The notes: generated by a model from the sequence alone, not told the origin. Counted from the stretch's first letter, positions 23,170-32,772 are shown. The stretch: 64,000 nucleotides of DNA from Cohnella rhizosphaerae (GCF_029525575.1 NZ_JAPDIA010000009.1:1054001-1118000); one strand, 5' to 3'. A program made the numbers and translations.

Positions 23170-24837
23170 TTGGCGATCGTAAAGAAGAGATTGGGAGACT
23201 TGCTGGTCGAAAGCCGCATCATCTCCGAGGCGCAGCTTCAGGAGGCGCTGCAGGAGCAGCGCAAGACGAAGCAGAAGCTCGGGGACCTCCTTATCACGCA
23301 GGGCTACATCAACGAGCAGCAATTGATCGAAGTGCTCGAATTCCAGCTCGGCATCCCGCACGTCAGCCTCTTCAAATACCAGATCGAACCCTCCATTACG
23401 CAGATTCTTCCCGAAGCGCTGGCGCGTCGATATCAGGCGATCCCGATTCAAAAGGAAGGCGGCAAGCTGCTCGTCGCGATGGCTGACCCGCTCGATTACT
23501 TCGCGATCGAAGAGATGCGGATGAGCACGGGCTTCCGGATCGAGCCGGCCATTACGAGCCGGGACGAGCTCAACCGCGCGATCGCCCGCCACTACGGCCT
23601 TCAGGATTCGATGAGCCAGATCATGGGCGAGCTTCCGACGACGCAGGAGGAGATCCGCGAGACGGAGATCACCAACGAGGATTCTCCGGTCGTCCGGCTC
23701 GTCAACCAGATGATCCAACAAGCGATGCAGTTGCGGGTGTCGGACATTCACGTCGATCCCGGCGAGGCGAGCGTGTCGATCCGTTACCGGCTGGACGGCG
23801 TGCTGCGGACGGAGCGGACGATTCCGAAGCAGATGCAGGGCTTCATCACCGCGCGCCTTAAGATCATGGCGAAGCTGAACATCGCCGAACGGCGTCTGCC
23901 GCAGGACGGCCGGATGAAGATGTCGTTCGACAACCGGACGATCGATATCCGGGTTTCCTCGCTGCCGACGATTCATGGGGAAAAGATCGTGCTTCGTCTT
24001 CTTGATCTGAGCACCGGGGTGAAGTCGATCGATCTGCTTGGCTTCGGCCATCGCAACCAGGCTATTTTCCGGGAAATGATCGAACGCCCGTACGGCATCC
24101 TGCTCATCACCGGACCGACCGGCAGCGGCAAGACGACGACGCTTTACTCCGCGCTGAATCATTTGAACCAGGAAGCCGCCAACATCATCACGGTCGAGGA
24201 TCCGGTCGAGTACCAGCTCGAGGGGATCAATCAGGTTCACGTCAATCCGACGATCGGGCTGACGTTCGCGGCCGGCCTGCGCTCCATCCTTCGTCAAGAT
24301 CCCAACATCGTCATGGTGGGAGAGATCCGGGACACGGAGACGGCGGAGATCGCGATCCGGGCTTCGCTGACGGGCCATCTCGTGCTGTCCACGCTCCATA
24401 CGAACGACGCGATCAGCACGGTGACCCGGCTGCGCGACATGGGCGTAGAACCGTATCTTGTCGCTTCGTCGCTCATCGGGGTCGTCGCCCAGCGGCTCGT
24501 GCGGCGCATTTGTCCGGAGTGCAAGAGCGCGCACGAGCCGACCGAGCAGGAGACGATGCTGCTGCGGGGACGGGGGCTGTCGCCGGACAAGCTGTACGCG
24601 GGCAGAGGATGCGGCAACTGCAACAAGACGGGCTATCGCGGGCGCGTCGCCATCCACGAGGTGCTGGGCATGAACGATTCGCTTCGCCGGATGGTGTCGG
24701 AAAATGCGACCGTCGAGGAGCTCCGGGCCGCCGCGGCGGAGCAGGGCATGATCAGCCTGATGGACGACGGACTCGCCAAGGTGCTTAGCGGCGTCACGAC
24801 GCTTCAGGAAGTGATCCGCGAGACCGTCGCCTATTAA
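23170..24837 (+). CDS. pilB: Type IV pilus assembly ATPase PilB
   Basis: This is the cytoplasmic hexameric ATPase that powers pilus extension, 555 residues. It has an MshEN-type N-terminal domain (LGDLLVESRIISEAQLQEAL) and the core with Walker A GPTGSGKTTTLYSAL (residue ~315), the Asp box and Walker B region (RQDPNIVMVGEIRDTETA), the His box (HLVLSTLHTNDA) and a tetracysteine zinc site (CPEC...CGNC). The start is set at TTG 23170, with AGGGGTGG 7-8 bases upstream; GTG 23161 is an alternative. It is the first gene of a pil operon running to 30686. Confidence 0.95.
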   Translation: MAIVKKRLGDLLVESRIISEAQLQEALQEQRKTKQKLGDLLITQGYINEQQLIEVLEFQLGIPHVSLFKYQIEPSITQILPEALARRYQAIPIQKEGGKLLVAMADPLDYFAIEEMRMSTGFRIEPAITSRDELNRAIARHYGLQDSMSQIMGELPTTQEEIRETEITNEDSPVVRLVNQMIQQAMQLRVSDIHVDPGEASVSIRYRLDGVLRTERTIPKQMQGFITARLKIMAKLNIAERRLPQDGRMKMSFDNRTIDIRVSSLPTIHGEKIVLRLLDLSTGVKSIDLLGFGHRNQAIFREMIERPYGILLITGPTGSGKTTTLYSALNHLNQEAANIITVEDPVEYQLEGINQVHVNPTIGLTFAAGLRSILRQDPNIVMVGEIRDTETAEIAIRASLTGHLVLSTLHTNDAISTVTRLRDMGVEPYLVASSLIGVVAQRLVRRICPECKSAHEPTEQETMLLRGRGLSPDKLYAGRGCGNCNKTGYRGRVAIHEVLGMNDSLRRMVSENATVEELRAAAAEQGMISLMDDGLAKVLSGVTTLQEVIRETVAY

Positions 24838-24854
24838 GGAGAGGGGAAGAGACG

Positions 24855-25910
24855 ATGACAGCAGCAATGAAGAGCCGCATGGTGGATCTGCTTCGCGCGG
24901 CGCACGAGGCCGGCGCGTCCGATCTGCATATCTCGGTCGATTCGCCCCCGATCCTGCGGGTGCACGGCAAGCTTCAACCCGTCGGCGAGGAGAAAGTAAC
25001 GGCGGAAGAGGCCGCGCATATGGCGCTTGCGCTGATCGACGCGGAGCAGACGGAGCGCTTCGAACGCGCGGGCGAGCTGGACTTTTCTTACGAGTTGGAG
25101 GGGCTGTCCCGGTTCCGGGTCAACGCCTACCGGCAGCGGGGCAAGGTCAGCATCGCGGTGCGGACGATTCCCACGCAGATTCCGACGCTCGAGCAGTTGC
25201 AGCTGCCTCCGATTCTGAGCACGCTCGCCGCCAAGCCGCAAGGACTGATCCTGGTGACGGGGCCGACCGGCAGCGGCAAGTCTTCGACGCTGGCCGCGAT
25301 GATCAAGCACATCAACACGCATGAGAAAAAGCATATCGTGACCCTTGAGGATCCGATCGAGTACCTGCACGGTCACGGCTCGTCGATCATCGACCAGCGC
25401 GAAGTCGGCAGCGATACGAAAAGCTTCGCCAACGGCCTGCGCGCCGCGCTGCGCCAAGACCCGGACGTCATCCTGGTTGGCGAGATGCGCGACCTGGAGA
25501 CGATCTCCGCCGCGGTGACGGCGGCCGAGACCGGACACCTCGTGTTCGCCACGCTTCACACGACCGACGCGCCGCAGACGATCGACCGGATCATCGACGC
25601 GTTCCCGGGTCACCAGCAAGGGCAGATTCGCGCCCAGCTCGCCGCAGTGCTCGTCGCCGTTATCTCGCAGCGGCTGCTGCCGCGGACGCAGAACCGGGGC
25701 AGAGCTTGCGCGACGGAGATTCTGGTCAATACGCCGGCAGTGGCGAATCTGATCCGCACGGAGAAGATTCATCAAATCAAGAGCGTCATGCAGACGGGAC
25801 GTCAGCTCGGCATGCATACGCTGGAGAACGCGATCAAGGAGCTGCTTCAGGCAGGAGCCGTCGAGCCGGCCTACGCGCGGGCCTACCTGGCTGAGTCGGG
25901 TGTCCTCTGA
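24855..25910 (+). CDS. pilT: Type IV pilus retraction ATPase PilT
   Basis: This retraction motor protein has 351 residues. Walker A GPTGSGKSSTLAAMI, Walker B (RQDPDVILVGEMRDLETI), the His box (HLVFATLHTTDA) and a C-terminal motif resembling the PilT-specific AIRNLIRE (VANLIRTEK) are present. An AGGAGAGG-like ribosome site precedes ATG 24855. It ends in an ATGA overlap with pilC, so the two are probably translationally coupled. Presence of both PilB and PilT predicts twitching-type, retractable pili. Confidence 0.95.
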   Translation: MTAAMKSRMVDLLRAAHEAGASDLHISVDSPPILRVHGKLQPVGEEKVTAEEAAHMALALIDAEQTERFERAGELDFSYELEGLSRFRVNAYRQRGKVSIAVRTIPTQIPTLEQLQLPPILSTLAAKPQGLILVTGPTGSGKSSTLAAMIKHINTHEKKHIVTLEDPIEYLHGHGSSIIDQREVGSDTKSFANGLRAALRQDPDVILVGEMRDLETISAAVTAAETGHLVFATLHTTDAPQTIDRIIDAFPGHQQGQIRAQLAAVLVAVISQRLLPRTQNRGRACATEILVNTPAVANLIRTEKIHQIKSVMQTGRQLGMHTLENAIKELLQAGAVEPAYARAYLAESGVL

Positions 25911-27119
25911 TGGCGGACTTTCTCTACCAGGTTCGCAGTCAGACCGGACGGCAGATCAAGGGCAAGCTGTCGGCGTCGAGCAAGTCGGCGGCGATGGACG
26001 AGCTTCGCAAGCGCAATCTCGTCGTGCTGTCGCTCAACGAGCAGAAGACGACTTTTCTCAACGCGGACATCTACATCGGCAACCCGGTCAAGCACGAGCA
26101 CTTCATCATTTACTGCCGCCAGTTCGCGACGCTCATGCGCGCCGGCGTCAGCATCGTCGAAGCGACGGCCATTCTGGCCGAGCAGACGGAAAGCAAGCCG
26201 CTCAAAAAAGCGCTGCTGGACGTACATACGGGGCTGTTGCGCGGCGTGTCTTTTTCGCAGTCGGCCGGCGAGCACAAGAAGATTTTCCCCGCCATCTTCC
26301 TCAGCATGATTCGCGCGGGCGAAGAGACGGGCGACATCGAGGGTACGCTGGAGCGGCTCGCCAAGTTCCTGGAGAAGCAGCATGTCACCCGGGAAAAGAT
26401 CAAGTCGGCGATGACTTATCCGCTCGTCGTCGGCGTGTTGGCGATCGGCGCCGTCGTCTACCTGCTGAAGGCGGTCGTGCCGCAGTTCGTCTCCATGTTC
26501 GAATCGATGAATGCGCAGTTGCCGGCGATCACGCTCATGGTGCTCGCGCTCAGCAAGTCGATCGAGCATCAGTGGTACCTGTGGCTGCTCGGCGCGGCCG
26601 CGCTTGTCGTCGCCTATCAAGTCGCCAAGCGTACGGACAAAGGGCGCTACTGGATCGACTACGGCAAGCTGAAGGTACCGATCTTCGGCAAGCTGGCGCA
26701 AAAAGGCGCGATCGCTCAGCTGACGCGCACGCTATCCTCGCTGTACGCGAGCTCCGTGCCGGTGCTCCAGTCGCTGCAGATCGTCGAGGACCTCGTCAAC
26801 AACGTCGTCATCGGCGGCTACATTCGCAAGTCCGCGGACTCGCTCCGCCAGGGCAATCCGCTGTCCGAGCCGCTGAAGCAATCGTGGGTATTTCCCCCCG
26901 ATGGTCACGCAGATGATCTCCATCGGCGAAGAGACCGGCGCGCTCGACCAGATGCTGGAGAAGATCGCCGACTTCTACGAGATGGACGTCGAGAATACCG
27001 TCGACAGGCTCAAATCGCTGCTCGAGCCGCTGCTGATCGTCTTCCTCGCCGCGCTCGTCGGCACCATCGTGGCCGCAATCATGCTGCCGATGTTCACGCT
27101 GTACGGGCAGATGGGTTGA
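25910..27119 (+). CDS. pilC: Type IV pilus inner-membrane platform PilC (one frame break)
   Basis: This polytopic GspF-family platform protein has 402 residues after removing one C from the 6-base C run at 26893-26898. Two T2SSF domains are visible: the first with FCRQFATLMRAGVSI-like sequence (YCRQFATLMRAGVSIVEA) and SMIRAGEETGDIEGTLERLA, the second with TRTLSSLYASSVPVLQSL and MVTQMISIGEETGALDQML, where the break falls just before. The membrane segment at the end (LEPLLIVFLAALVGTIVAAI) is typical. ATG 25910 overlaps the pilT stop. Confidence 0.93.
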
Positions 27120-27228
27120 TCGGGGAAAGGAAGCGCAAGAAGGAAGTACAAGAAAAGGTTGTCCATGCGTCATCAGGCGCTAGAACATATAGATTTATAA
27201 ATTGAGATGAAAAGCGGAGGGATTGGCA

Positions 27229-27724
27229 ATGAGAACGGCTGTAATGAAGCGTCTCGGCAAGGCGAAGGAAGATCAAAAGGGTTTTACGCTGATCGAGCTT
27301 TTGGCGGTAATCGTGATTCTGGCGGTTATTGCGGCGATTGCGGTGCCTTTGATCGGCGGAATAATTAATAAATCGAAAAAGGATTCAGACATTTCAACCG
27401 CTCGTCAAATTTATGATGCTGCAAGATTATATGTTACTTCTGAATTAGGTGGAGATACAAAAGGGAGCGGAAGTTCCAATGTTGAAGTAGCTATAACTAC
27501 GCTGCAAACAAAAGATTATCTGGATGACAACTTAGTCTTGCCTAGTACAAAAAAACAAAATTACCGGAGGGAAAGTTGTATTTGACCATGCAACGGGTGC
27601 TTTATTATATGTATCTTACTCGACCACAACAGGCGGAACTGGTTTAAAATATTATAAAGGAACAGATGTACTTGCGAGTAAGAGTGATGTAACGCCGACG
27701 GATGAAGAACCTACTACTCCTTAA
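27229..27724 (+). CDS. Type IV prepilin, major pilin candidate (one frame break)
   Basis: The prepilin has 164 residues after removing one A from the 7-base A run near 27550. An 18-residue leader ending KG precedes the cleavage site, then FTLIELLAVIVILAVIAAIA, with Glu at position 5 of the mature pilin. The C-terminal globular part (beyond the break: KITGGKVVFDHATGALLYV) ends in an acidic, Thr/Pro-rich tail. GCGGAGGG lies 7 bases before ATG 27229. From about 27370 the gene is distinctly more AT-rich than its neighbours, a sign of exchange or diversifying pilin sequence. The adjacent prepilin peptidase should process it. The terminator directly after it suggests high pilin expression with attenuated read-through. 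Confidence 0.92.
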
Positions 27725-27733
27725 TTTGTTAAC

Positions 27734-27763
27734 AAAGGAACCGGCCCAACCGGTTCCTTTTTC
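27734..27763 (+). terminator. Intrinsic terminator after the prepilin gene
   Basis: A perfect 11-bp stem AAAGGAACCGG/CCGGTTCCTTT has a 5-base loop and a T run. It lies inside the pil operon and would set pilin transcript above the downstream genes. Confidence 0.9.
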
Positions 27764-27803
27764 CTAACCAACCTAACTAACATCGAAAGCGACCATCGCC
27801 ATC

Positions 27804-28562
27804 ATGACGATTCTTCTATATATATACTTGTTCGCGCTCGGCGCGGTGCTCGGCTCGTTCTACAACGTCGTGGCGCTGCGCGTGCCGGCGGGCGAGTCGA
27901 TCGTGTCGCCGCCGTCGCGCTGCCCGCGATGCGGGACGCGGCTCAAGGGACGCGACCTCGTGCCGATCGCGAGCTGGCTGCTGTCGCGGGGCCGCTGCCG
28001 CCACTGCAAGGCGCCGGTGTCCCCGCTTTATCCGCTAGGCGAGGCCGCCACGGGGCTGCTGTTCGTCTGGGTATATGCCAGCTTCGGCTGGAGCGCAGCC
28101 GCCCTCATCGGGCTGCTGTTCGTCAGCCTTTGCGTTATCGTGACCGTATCGGATCTCGCGACGATGCTCATTCCGAACAAGGTGCTGCTGTTTTTTGCGC
28201 CGATTCTGGCTATGGCCTGTCTGCTGCTCCCAAACGATATCCCTTGGTGGAGCCACCTGCTGGGTGCGGCAGCCGGCGGAGGCATCCTGCTGCTCATCGT
28301 CATCGTGTCGAAGGGCGGGATGGGGCTCGGAGACGTAAAGCTGTTCGCGGTGCTCGGCTTCGTCGTCGGCCTGCCGAACACGATCGTGGCGCTGGTCGCG
28401 GCTTGTCTGGCCGGCACGCTCGTCGGAGGCGCCCTGCTGGCGCTCGGCGTCGTCAGGCGCAAGCAGCCGGTGCCGTTCGGACCTTTTCTGGCGCTGGGCG
28501 CTTGTCTCGCTTACGCATACGGGGCCGGTGCGATCGATTTTTATTTATCTTTATTTACCTGA
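27804..28562 (+). CDS. pilD: Prepilin peptidase (A24 family)
   Basis: This aspartic membrane protease cleaves prepilin leaders and methylates the new N-terminus; it has 252 residues. The N-terminal part has the N-methyltransferase-associated double CxxC zinc motif (CPRCG and CRHCK, residues ~33-72). The catalytic Asp residues are expected in VSDLATMLIPN and GGMGLGDVKL. About seven hydrophobic segments are visible. It is near-adjacent to the prepilin and followed 18 bases later by the pilM-pilN fusion. Confidence 0.95.
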   Translation: MTILLYIYLFALGAVLGSFYNVVALRVPAGESIVSPPSRCPRCGTRLKGRDLVPIASWLLSRGRCRHCKAPVSPLYPLGEAATGLLFVWVYASFGWSAAALIGLLFVSLCVIVTVSDLATMLIPNKVLLFFAPILAMACLLLPNDIPWWSHLLGAAAGGGILLLIVIVSKGGMGLGDVKLFAVLGFVVGLPNTIVALVAACLAGTLVGGALLALGVVRRKQPVPFGPFLALGACLAYAYGAGAIDFYLSLFT

Positions 28563-28579
28563 ACGGGGCGTGACTCACA

Positions 28580-30091
28580 ATGTTCGGATCAGGCGCCAAG
28601 ACCATCGGCCTGACCCTGGATCCGTCCGGGGCAAGACTCGTTAAGCTGAAAAAAAAGAAAAGCTGGGAAATCGAACGCGTCAACGTGCTCCCCTTGCCGC
28701 CCGGTCTGTTCGAAGAGGACCGGATCGCGGACTATACGGAGACTCGCAGCCTGCTGACGGATTGGGTGAGGGCGGAGAAGCTGCAGGGCCAGAGCGTGAC
28801 GCTTACTTTTCCGACTTCGCATGTCATCGTCCGCCGCCTGCGCATCCAGAGCACGAGCGATAGAGACCTGGCCGGACTCGTGGCGCTCGAAGTCGAGACG
28901 ACGCTGCATCTTCCTTTCGAAGACCCCGTGCACGATTATATCAAGCTCGGCACGGAAGCGGAGAGCACGAACGTACTCATATTCGCCGCCTCCAGGCAGC
29001 TCATCCAGTCCTACACGGACATGGTCGAGGGAGCGGGCCTCAGAGTGTCCGGCATCGAACTGTCGGCGACGGCGCTGGCGCGCGCGATCCGGGAGCTGCA
29101 GGACGAGAAGTTCGAAGAGACGATGCTGATCAACCTCGACGCGAGCGCGCTCGAGATTTATATGTTCCACGGCGGATATCCGGTTTTTCTGAAAACGATC
29201 GCGCTCTACGGACAAAGCGATGCGGACGGCGCTCTTACCGAGAGCCAGCTGTCCGAAGTAACGGCCGAGATCGCGCGGATGCTCAACTTTTATCAGTTCA
29301 GCATTCACGAAGGCAACGCCAGAATTACCGAGGCGCTGATCGTCGGCTCGAATCAAGGCCGCAACCAGCTGCATGCGGAATTGCAGCAATCGCAACCGGA
29401 AGTGAGCGTCCGGGCGTTCTCCTTTGACACCTACGCGACCCAGCATACCTACAGCGCAGACGACAATCGCGTCGCCGTCGGCCTCGCGCTGTGGCATCAG
29501 GACAAGAATCGAATCAATCTCATGCCGCGCGTCGATCGCGATGCACGGTTGTACCCGCTTATCCTTGCGGCATCTTTGGCCGTATGGGTGCTGGCGGCAG
29601 CGACGGTTTCCTATTATTATTTTGACAGCAAGTCCGATCTTCGGGCCGGCGAAAAGACGATCGCGCAGTTGAACGATCAGGTCGCGCTGCTGCAGAGCGG
29701 TCTGGAGGCGAAAAACAGCCAGCAAACCGGGCAAACGAATCCGCTCAAAGTCATTGAGGACGTTCGCGGCCATCGCCGCGACGCGATCGCGGTGTTGGCG
29801 GAGCTCGAGCGCAAGCTGCCGTCCGGCGGCAGACTGCAAAGCGTCAGCTACAGCAGCCTGGGACAGATCGGCCTGACCGTCCAACTGCCGGATTACGACA
29901 GCGCGTCCCGCTATCTGTTCGACCTGAAGCGTATGTCGTTCGCCGCGTCGGCGCAGCTGCAGTCGGTCGCGCAGAGCCCCGCCGGAGAAGGCCCGGCCGT
30001 GCTCGTCTCCAAGACGGCGATTTATTCGCTCGACATGAAGAAGCCGGAAGGAGGAGAGGGAGATGACGGGACTGCAGACGCAGCTCAATAA
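28580..30091 (+). CDS. Fused PilM-PilN pilus alignment protein
   Basis: This 503-residue protein has a PilM actin-like first part to about residue 310 (GLTLDPSGARLVKL, EVETTLHLPFEDPVHDYI, INLDASALEIYMF). It is followed without break by what is normally a separate PilN: the INLMPR signature (residue ~313), one membrane segment (LILAASLAVWVLAAATVSYY), a coiled coil and a PilN-like periplasmic-side domain (ELERKLPSGGRLQSVSYSS). In Gram-negative bacteria PilM binds the IN-LP tail of PilN, so this is a natural fusion of interacting partners. No frame break or ribosome site is present at the junction, so the fusion is not an artefact of base insertion. It overlaps pilO. Confidence 0.88.
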   Translation: MFGSGAKTIGLTLDPSGARLVKLKKKKSWEIERVNVLPLPPGLFEEDRIADYTETRSLLTDWVRAEKLQGQSVTLTFPTSHVIVRRLRIQSTSDRDLAGLVALEVETTLHLPFEDPVHDYIKLGTEAESTNVLIFAASRQLIQSYTDMVEGAGLRVSGIELSATALARAIRELQDEKFEETMLINLDASALEIYMFHGGYPVFLKTIALYGQSDADGALTESQLSEVTAEIARMLNFYQFSIHEGNARITEALIVGSNQGRNQLHAELQQSQPEVSVRAFSFDTYATQHTYSADDNRVAVGLALWHQDKNRINLMPRVDRDARLYPLILAASLAVWVLAAATVSYYYFDSKSDLRAGEKTIAQLNDQVALLQSGLEAKNSQQTGQTNPLKVIEDVRGHRRDAIAVLAELERKLPSGGRLQSVSYSSLGQIGLTVQLPDYDSASRYLFDLKRMSFAASAQLQSVAQSPAGEGPAVLVSKTAIYSLDMKKPEGGEGDDGTADAAQ

Positions 30092-30686
30092 ACGTTCGCT
30101 GGGCCTCATCGGCGTCGTCCTGCTTTTTCTGCTCCTGCTGCTGTTCGTCGTGTACAAGCAGATGCCGCTTAATGAGCGGCTGTCCGAACAGAGCGACGAG
30201 ACCGCGCGACTGCGCAGCCAGACAGAGCTGCTCGCGAACAAAGCCGCCGAAGGCCGCGGTGAGGCATCCGAATATTCGGACGCGTCCGTCCAGCAGGCGC
30301 TTCCGCTCTCGGACAATACGGAGCAGATGCTGCTCGATCTGAAAAACGTTAGCCAAGCGACGGGCGTAGCGCTGCTGAACGCAACCTTCAGCGCGTCCGA
30401 CGGCAACCAGCTTCAGAGTATGCTGGGCGGCGAGCAAACGCCTTATGCCTCGGTCGGCGAGCTCAAGACGGCCGTCGCCATCGAAGGCACGTACGACCGG
30501 CTGCTCGAGTGGATCGGTGCCTTGCAGAAGCTGCCGCGTCTCGTTTCGGTAGACAACTTCGCGATCGCCAAGCCGTCGCCCGCGGACATGGGCAAGGCGA
30601 TGACGCTTAACGTCAACTTTACCGCCTACTTCGACCCGTCCTATCGCAATCTGGTAGACGAGGAATTGCTGCCTTACCAAGAGTAA
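30063..30686 (+). CDS. PilO-like pilus assembly protein
   Basis: This 207-residue bitopic protein has a membrane segment at residues ~13-31 (LGLIGVVLLFLLLLLFVVYK), a coiled-coil stretch to about 75 (EQSDETARLRSQTELLANK) and a ferredoxin-like PilO-type C-terminal domain (YDRLLEWIGALQKLPRLVSV). ATG 30063 lies within the end of the pilM-pilN gene, preceded by GGAGGAGAGGGAG. It is the last gene of the pil operon. No minor pilin or PilQ equivalent follows; a secretin is not expected in a Gram-positive cell. Confidence 0.88.
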   Translation: MTGLQTQLNKRSLGLIGVVLLFLLLLLFVVYKQMPLNERLSEQSDETARLRSQTELLANKAAEGRGEASEYSDASVQQALPLSDNTEQMLLDLKNVSQATGVALLNATFSASDGNQLQSMLGGEQTPYASVGELKTAVAIEGTYDRLLEWIGALQKLPRLVSVDNFAIAKPSPADMGKAMTLNVNFTAYFDPSYRNLVDEELLPYQE

Positions 30687-30709
30687 CGCCGAATTCCCTG
30701 ACCGCAAGG

Positions 30710-30741
30710 GGACGCTGACGGAGCGACGCTCCGCCTCGTCC
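30710..30741 (+). terminator. Probable terminator of the pil operon
   Basis: GGACG...CGGAGCG pairs with CGCTCCG...CGTCC (30710-30741) and is followed by TCTTTTCATTTTT. Just upstream (30696-30713) CCCTGACCG and AAGGGGA resemble the core of the 58.6 kb intergenic repeats. Confidence 0.55.
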
Positions 30742-30839
30742 TCTTTTCATTTTTGTAGGGCTCATTTCCACCCCCAGCGGGACCGAAGGATATGCTACAA
30801 TAGAGAGACACTCTACGAAAAAAGGTTGTCGAATACGGT

Positions 30840-32348
30840 ATGCGAGTGTCGAACAAGCTAGAATTCACGGAGCATCATCGCTATACCGCCTGCCGGGATT
30901 TCTCGCTCGGCGGACTGGAGCGACGCGTGCTGGCCGAACTCTATCAACCGATGGCGGGCGCGCTCTCTATCGGCTTATATTTGTTGCTGTATCACCATCT
31001 TGGCGACGACGAGACCGGCTGCGTCCAGCCCGAGGCGCAGCGCAGGCTGTTCCTGGGACTGGGCCTGGAGCCGAATGCGGCCGGGCGGCAGTCGCTCGTC
31101 GAGAGCGCCTCGAAGCTGGAGGCGATCGGCCTCCTGCAGACGTTCAGGCAGCACGATCCGGCTGCGGACGAGACGCTCTACGAGTATGTGCTGCAGCGTC
31201 CGCTTGCGCCGGGCGAGTTTTTTGCCAATCTGCATTTGACCTTGCTGCTTAGAGACCGGATCGGCAAGCCGGCGCTGATGGAGCTTCGCGAATCGCTCGC
31301 GCCGCGCAGTCCCTCGGGGCTCGCGCGATTTCTGAACCGCGAGGAGATCACGGTGCCGTTCTACGAGCTGTTCCGCATCAACGCGGCGCAGATCGATCCG
31401 GAGCTGGAGCAGTCCCCGACGCAGCCGGCACCCGCTCGCGAAGCCGTCGGCGCTGCCCAGCCGGAGCGCGTGCGTCATAGCGAGCTGCTGCTTCGCTTCC
31501 CGCGAGGGTCGTCGAACCGGGTTTACGTCGAGCGGCTGAACCGGGCGCCCGAGTCGATGGCCCAGATCAACTTCCTTGCGTACAAGTTCGATCTCGAGCT
31601 GCCGGAGGTCAGCCGTCTGCTGGACGAGGACGGCGTCTTCCTGCCGGACGGGACGCTGCATTGGGACGAGCTGCAGTCCCGGGCGAATCTGATCTACCGC
31701 CAAGGCCGCAAGCGCGGCGAGGAGCGCGAGCGCTACCTGTCGCGCATTGGCGAAGCGGCTTCCGGCGAGGCGGCTGCCGCCGCGTTGGACGAAGCGCTAT
31801 ACGCCGTTCCTCCGTTCGAGGTGCCGGAGCGGCTCAGCAAGCAGGTCGCGCCGGACGAATACGGCCGGATGCTGATGCAGGAGCCGCATACGCGGTTTTT
31901 GGAGCGCTTCTTCCCGGGCTCCGTGCCGGACGTCTTCGCGCGCATCTTCGAGCGCATCGATCTGAACTACAAGCTGCCCGAGGCCGTCATTAACGTGCTC
32001 ATTCATTATGTACTCGGCACGAATCACGCGCAGCGCCTGACGGCGAGCTTCATCGATTCGGTCGCTGCGAATATGCTTGCCAAGGGCATCGATTCTTATG
32101 ACAAAGCCATTCGGTACGTGCGCGAGCAAGAGAAGCTGAACGAGACGCTCGAGCGCAGACGCAGAGGCGAGAGCGAACCCGCTCCGGCCGGCAAAGGCAA
32201 GACGGCGTCAAGCCGCAGCCGCGCGGGCGCGTCGGGCGCGCGCAAGCCGTCCATGCCCGTCGTCGAGGACAAGGGCCCGGCGAAGGCGCTGTCCGCCGAG
32301 GAGCGTCAGCGGCTCCGCGACCTGGCGCGGCAGCTGGACAAGAGCTGA
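30840..32348 (+). CDS. dnaB: Replication initiation and membrane attachment protein DnaB
   Basis: This Firmicute DnaB helps load the replicative helicase at oriC and at stalled forks; it has 502 residues. Visible are an N-terminal winged-helix region (ALSIGLYLLLYHHLGDD, ASKLEAIGLLQTF) and the DnaB/DnaD-type C-terminal helical domain with the YxxxI-like motif (LNYKLPEAVINVLIHYVL, GIDSYDKAIRYVREQEKL). A basic, Ser/Ala-rich linker (residues ~430-475) precedes a short helical tail. The ribosome site is weak (AAAGGTTG). dnaI follows after a 424-base gap filled with a minisatellite. Confidence 0.92.
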   Translation: MRVSNKLEFTEHHRYTACRDFSLGGLERRVLAELYQPMAGALSIGLYLLLYHHLGDDETGCVQPEAQRRLFLGLGLEPNAAGRQSLVESASKLEAIGLLQTFRQHDPAADETLYEYVLQRPLAPGEFFANLHLTLLLRDRIGKPALMELRESLAPRSPSGLARFLNREEITVPFYELFRINAAQIDPELEQSPTQPAPAREAVGAAQPERVRHSELLLRFPRGSSNRVYVERLNRAPESMAQINFLAYKFDLELPEVSRLLDEDGVFLPDGTLHWDELQSRANLIYRQGRKRGEERERYLSRIGEAASGEAAAAALDEALYAVPPFEVPERLSKQVAPDEYGRMLMQEPHTRFLERFFPGSVPDVFARIFERIDLNYKLPEAVINVLIHYVLGTNHAQRLTASFIDSVAANMLAKGIDSYDKAIRYVREQEKLNETLERRRRGESEPAPAGKGKTASSRSRAGASGARKPSMPVVEDKGPAKALSAEERQRLRDLARQLDKS

Positions 32349-32406
32349 GCGCGCGACGGATCCCGTATTGCTGAACGGCTGGCTTCCGTACTGAATAACG
32401 CCGCGC

Positions 32407-32725
32407 CATCGTCTTATTTGCGTGAACGAACGCCTGACTGATCAAATAACGCTGCGGCATCGTCTTATAAGCGTGAACGAATGTTTGACTGATCAAATAA
32501 CGCTGCGTCATCGTCTTATACGCGTGAACGAACGCCTGACTGATCAAATAGCGCTGCGCCATCGTCTTATATGCGTGAACGAACGCTTGACTGATCAAAT
32601 AACGCTGCGGCATCGTCTTATATGCGTGAACGAACGCCTGACTGATCAAATAACGCCGCGGCATCGTCTTATATGCGTGAACGAACGCCAAACCTGCTGC
32701 TTAACGCCGTGCCATCGTCTTATTG
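32407..32725 (+). repeat. 51-bp minisatellite between dnaB and dnaI
   Basis: About six tandem copies of a 51-base unit, each starting CATCGTCTTAT and containing GCGTGAACGAACG and CTGATCAAATAACGC, spaced exactly 51 bases (32407, 32458, 32509 and so on). The last copy is degenerate. Because 51 is a multiple of three, long frames stay open on both strands with 17-residue repeats. I do not regard them as genes: no ribosome site and no family. The rest of the 424-base dnaB-dnaI gap holds only the dnaI ribosome site. Confidence 0.93.
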
Positions 32726-32772
32726 ACCCGATATATGCTTGACCAATCTCGCCATGGAAAGGAGGGATCGCG

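Noticed and set aside
32050..32691. Repeat-containing minus-strand frame with a 17-residue repeat (AFVHAYKTMPQRYLISQ)
   Set aside because: The frame is open only because the repeat period is 51 bases; it runs into the end of dnaB and lacks a ribosome site.
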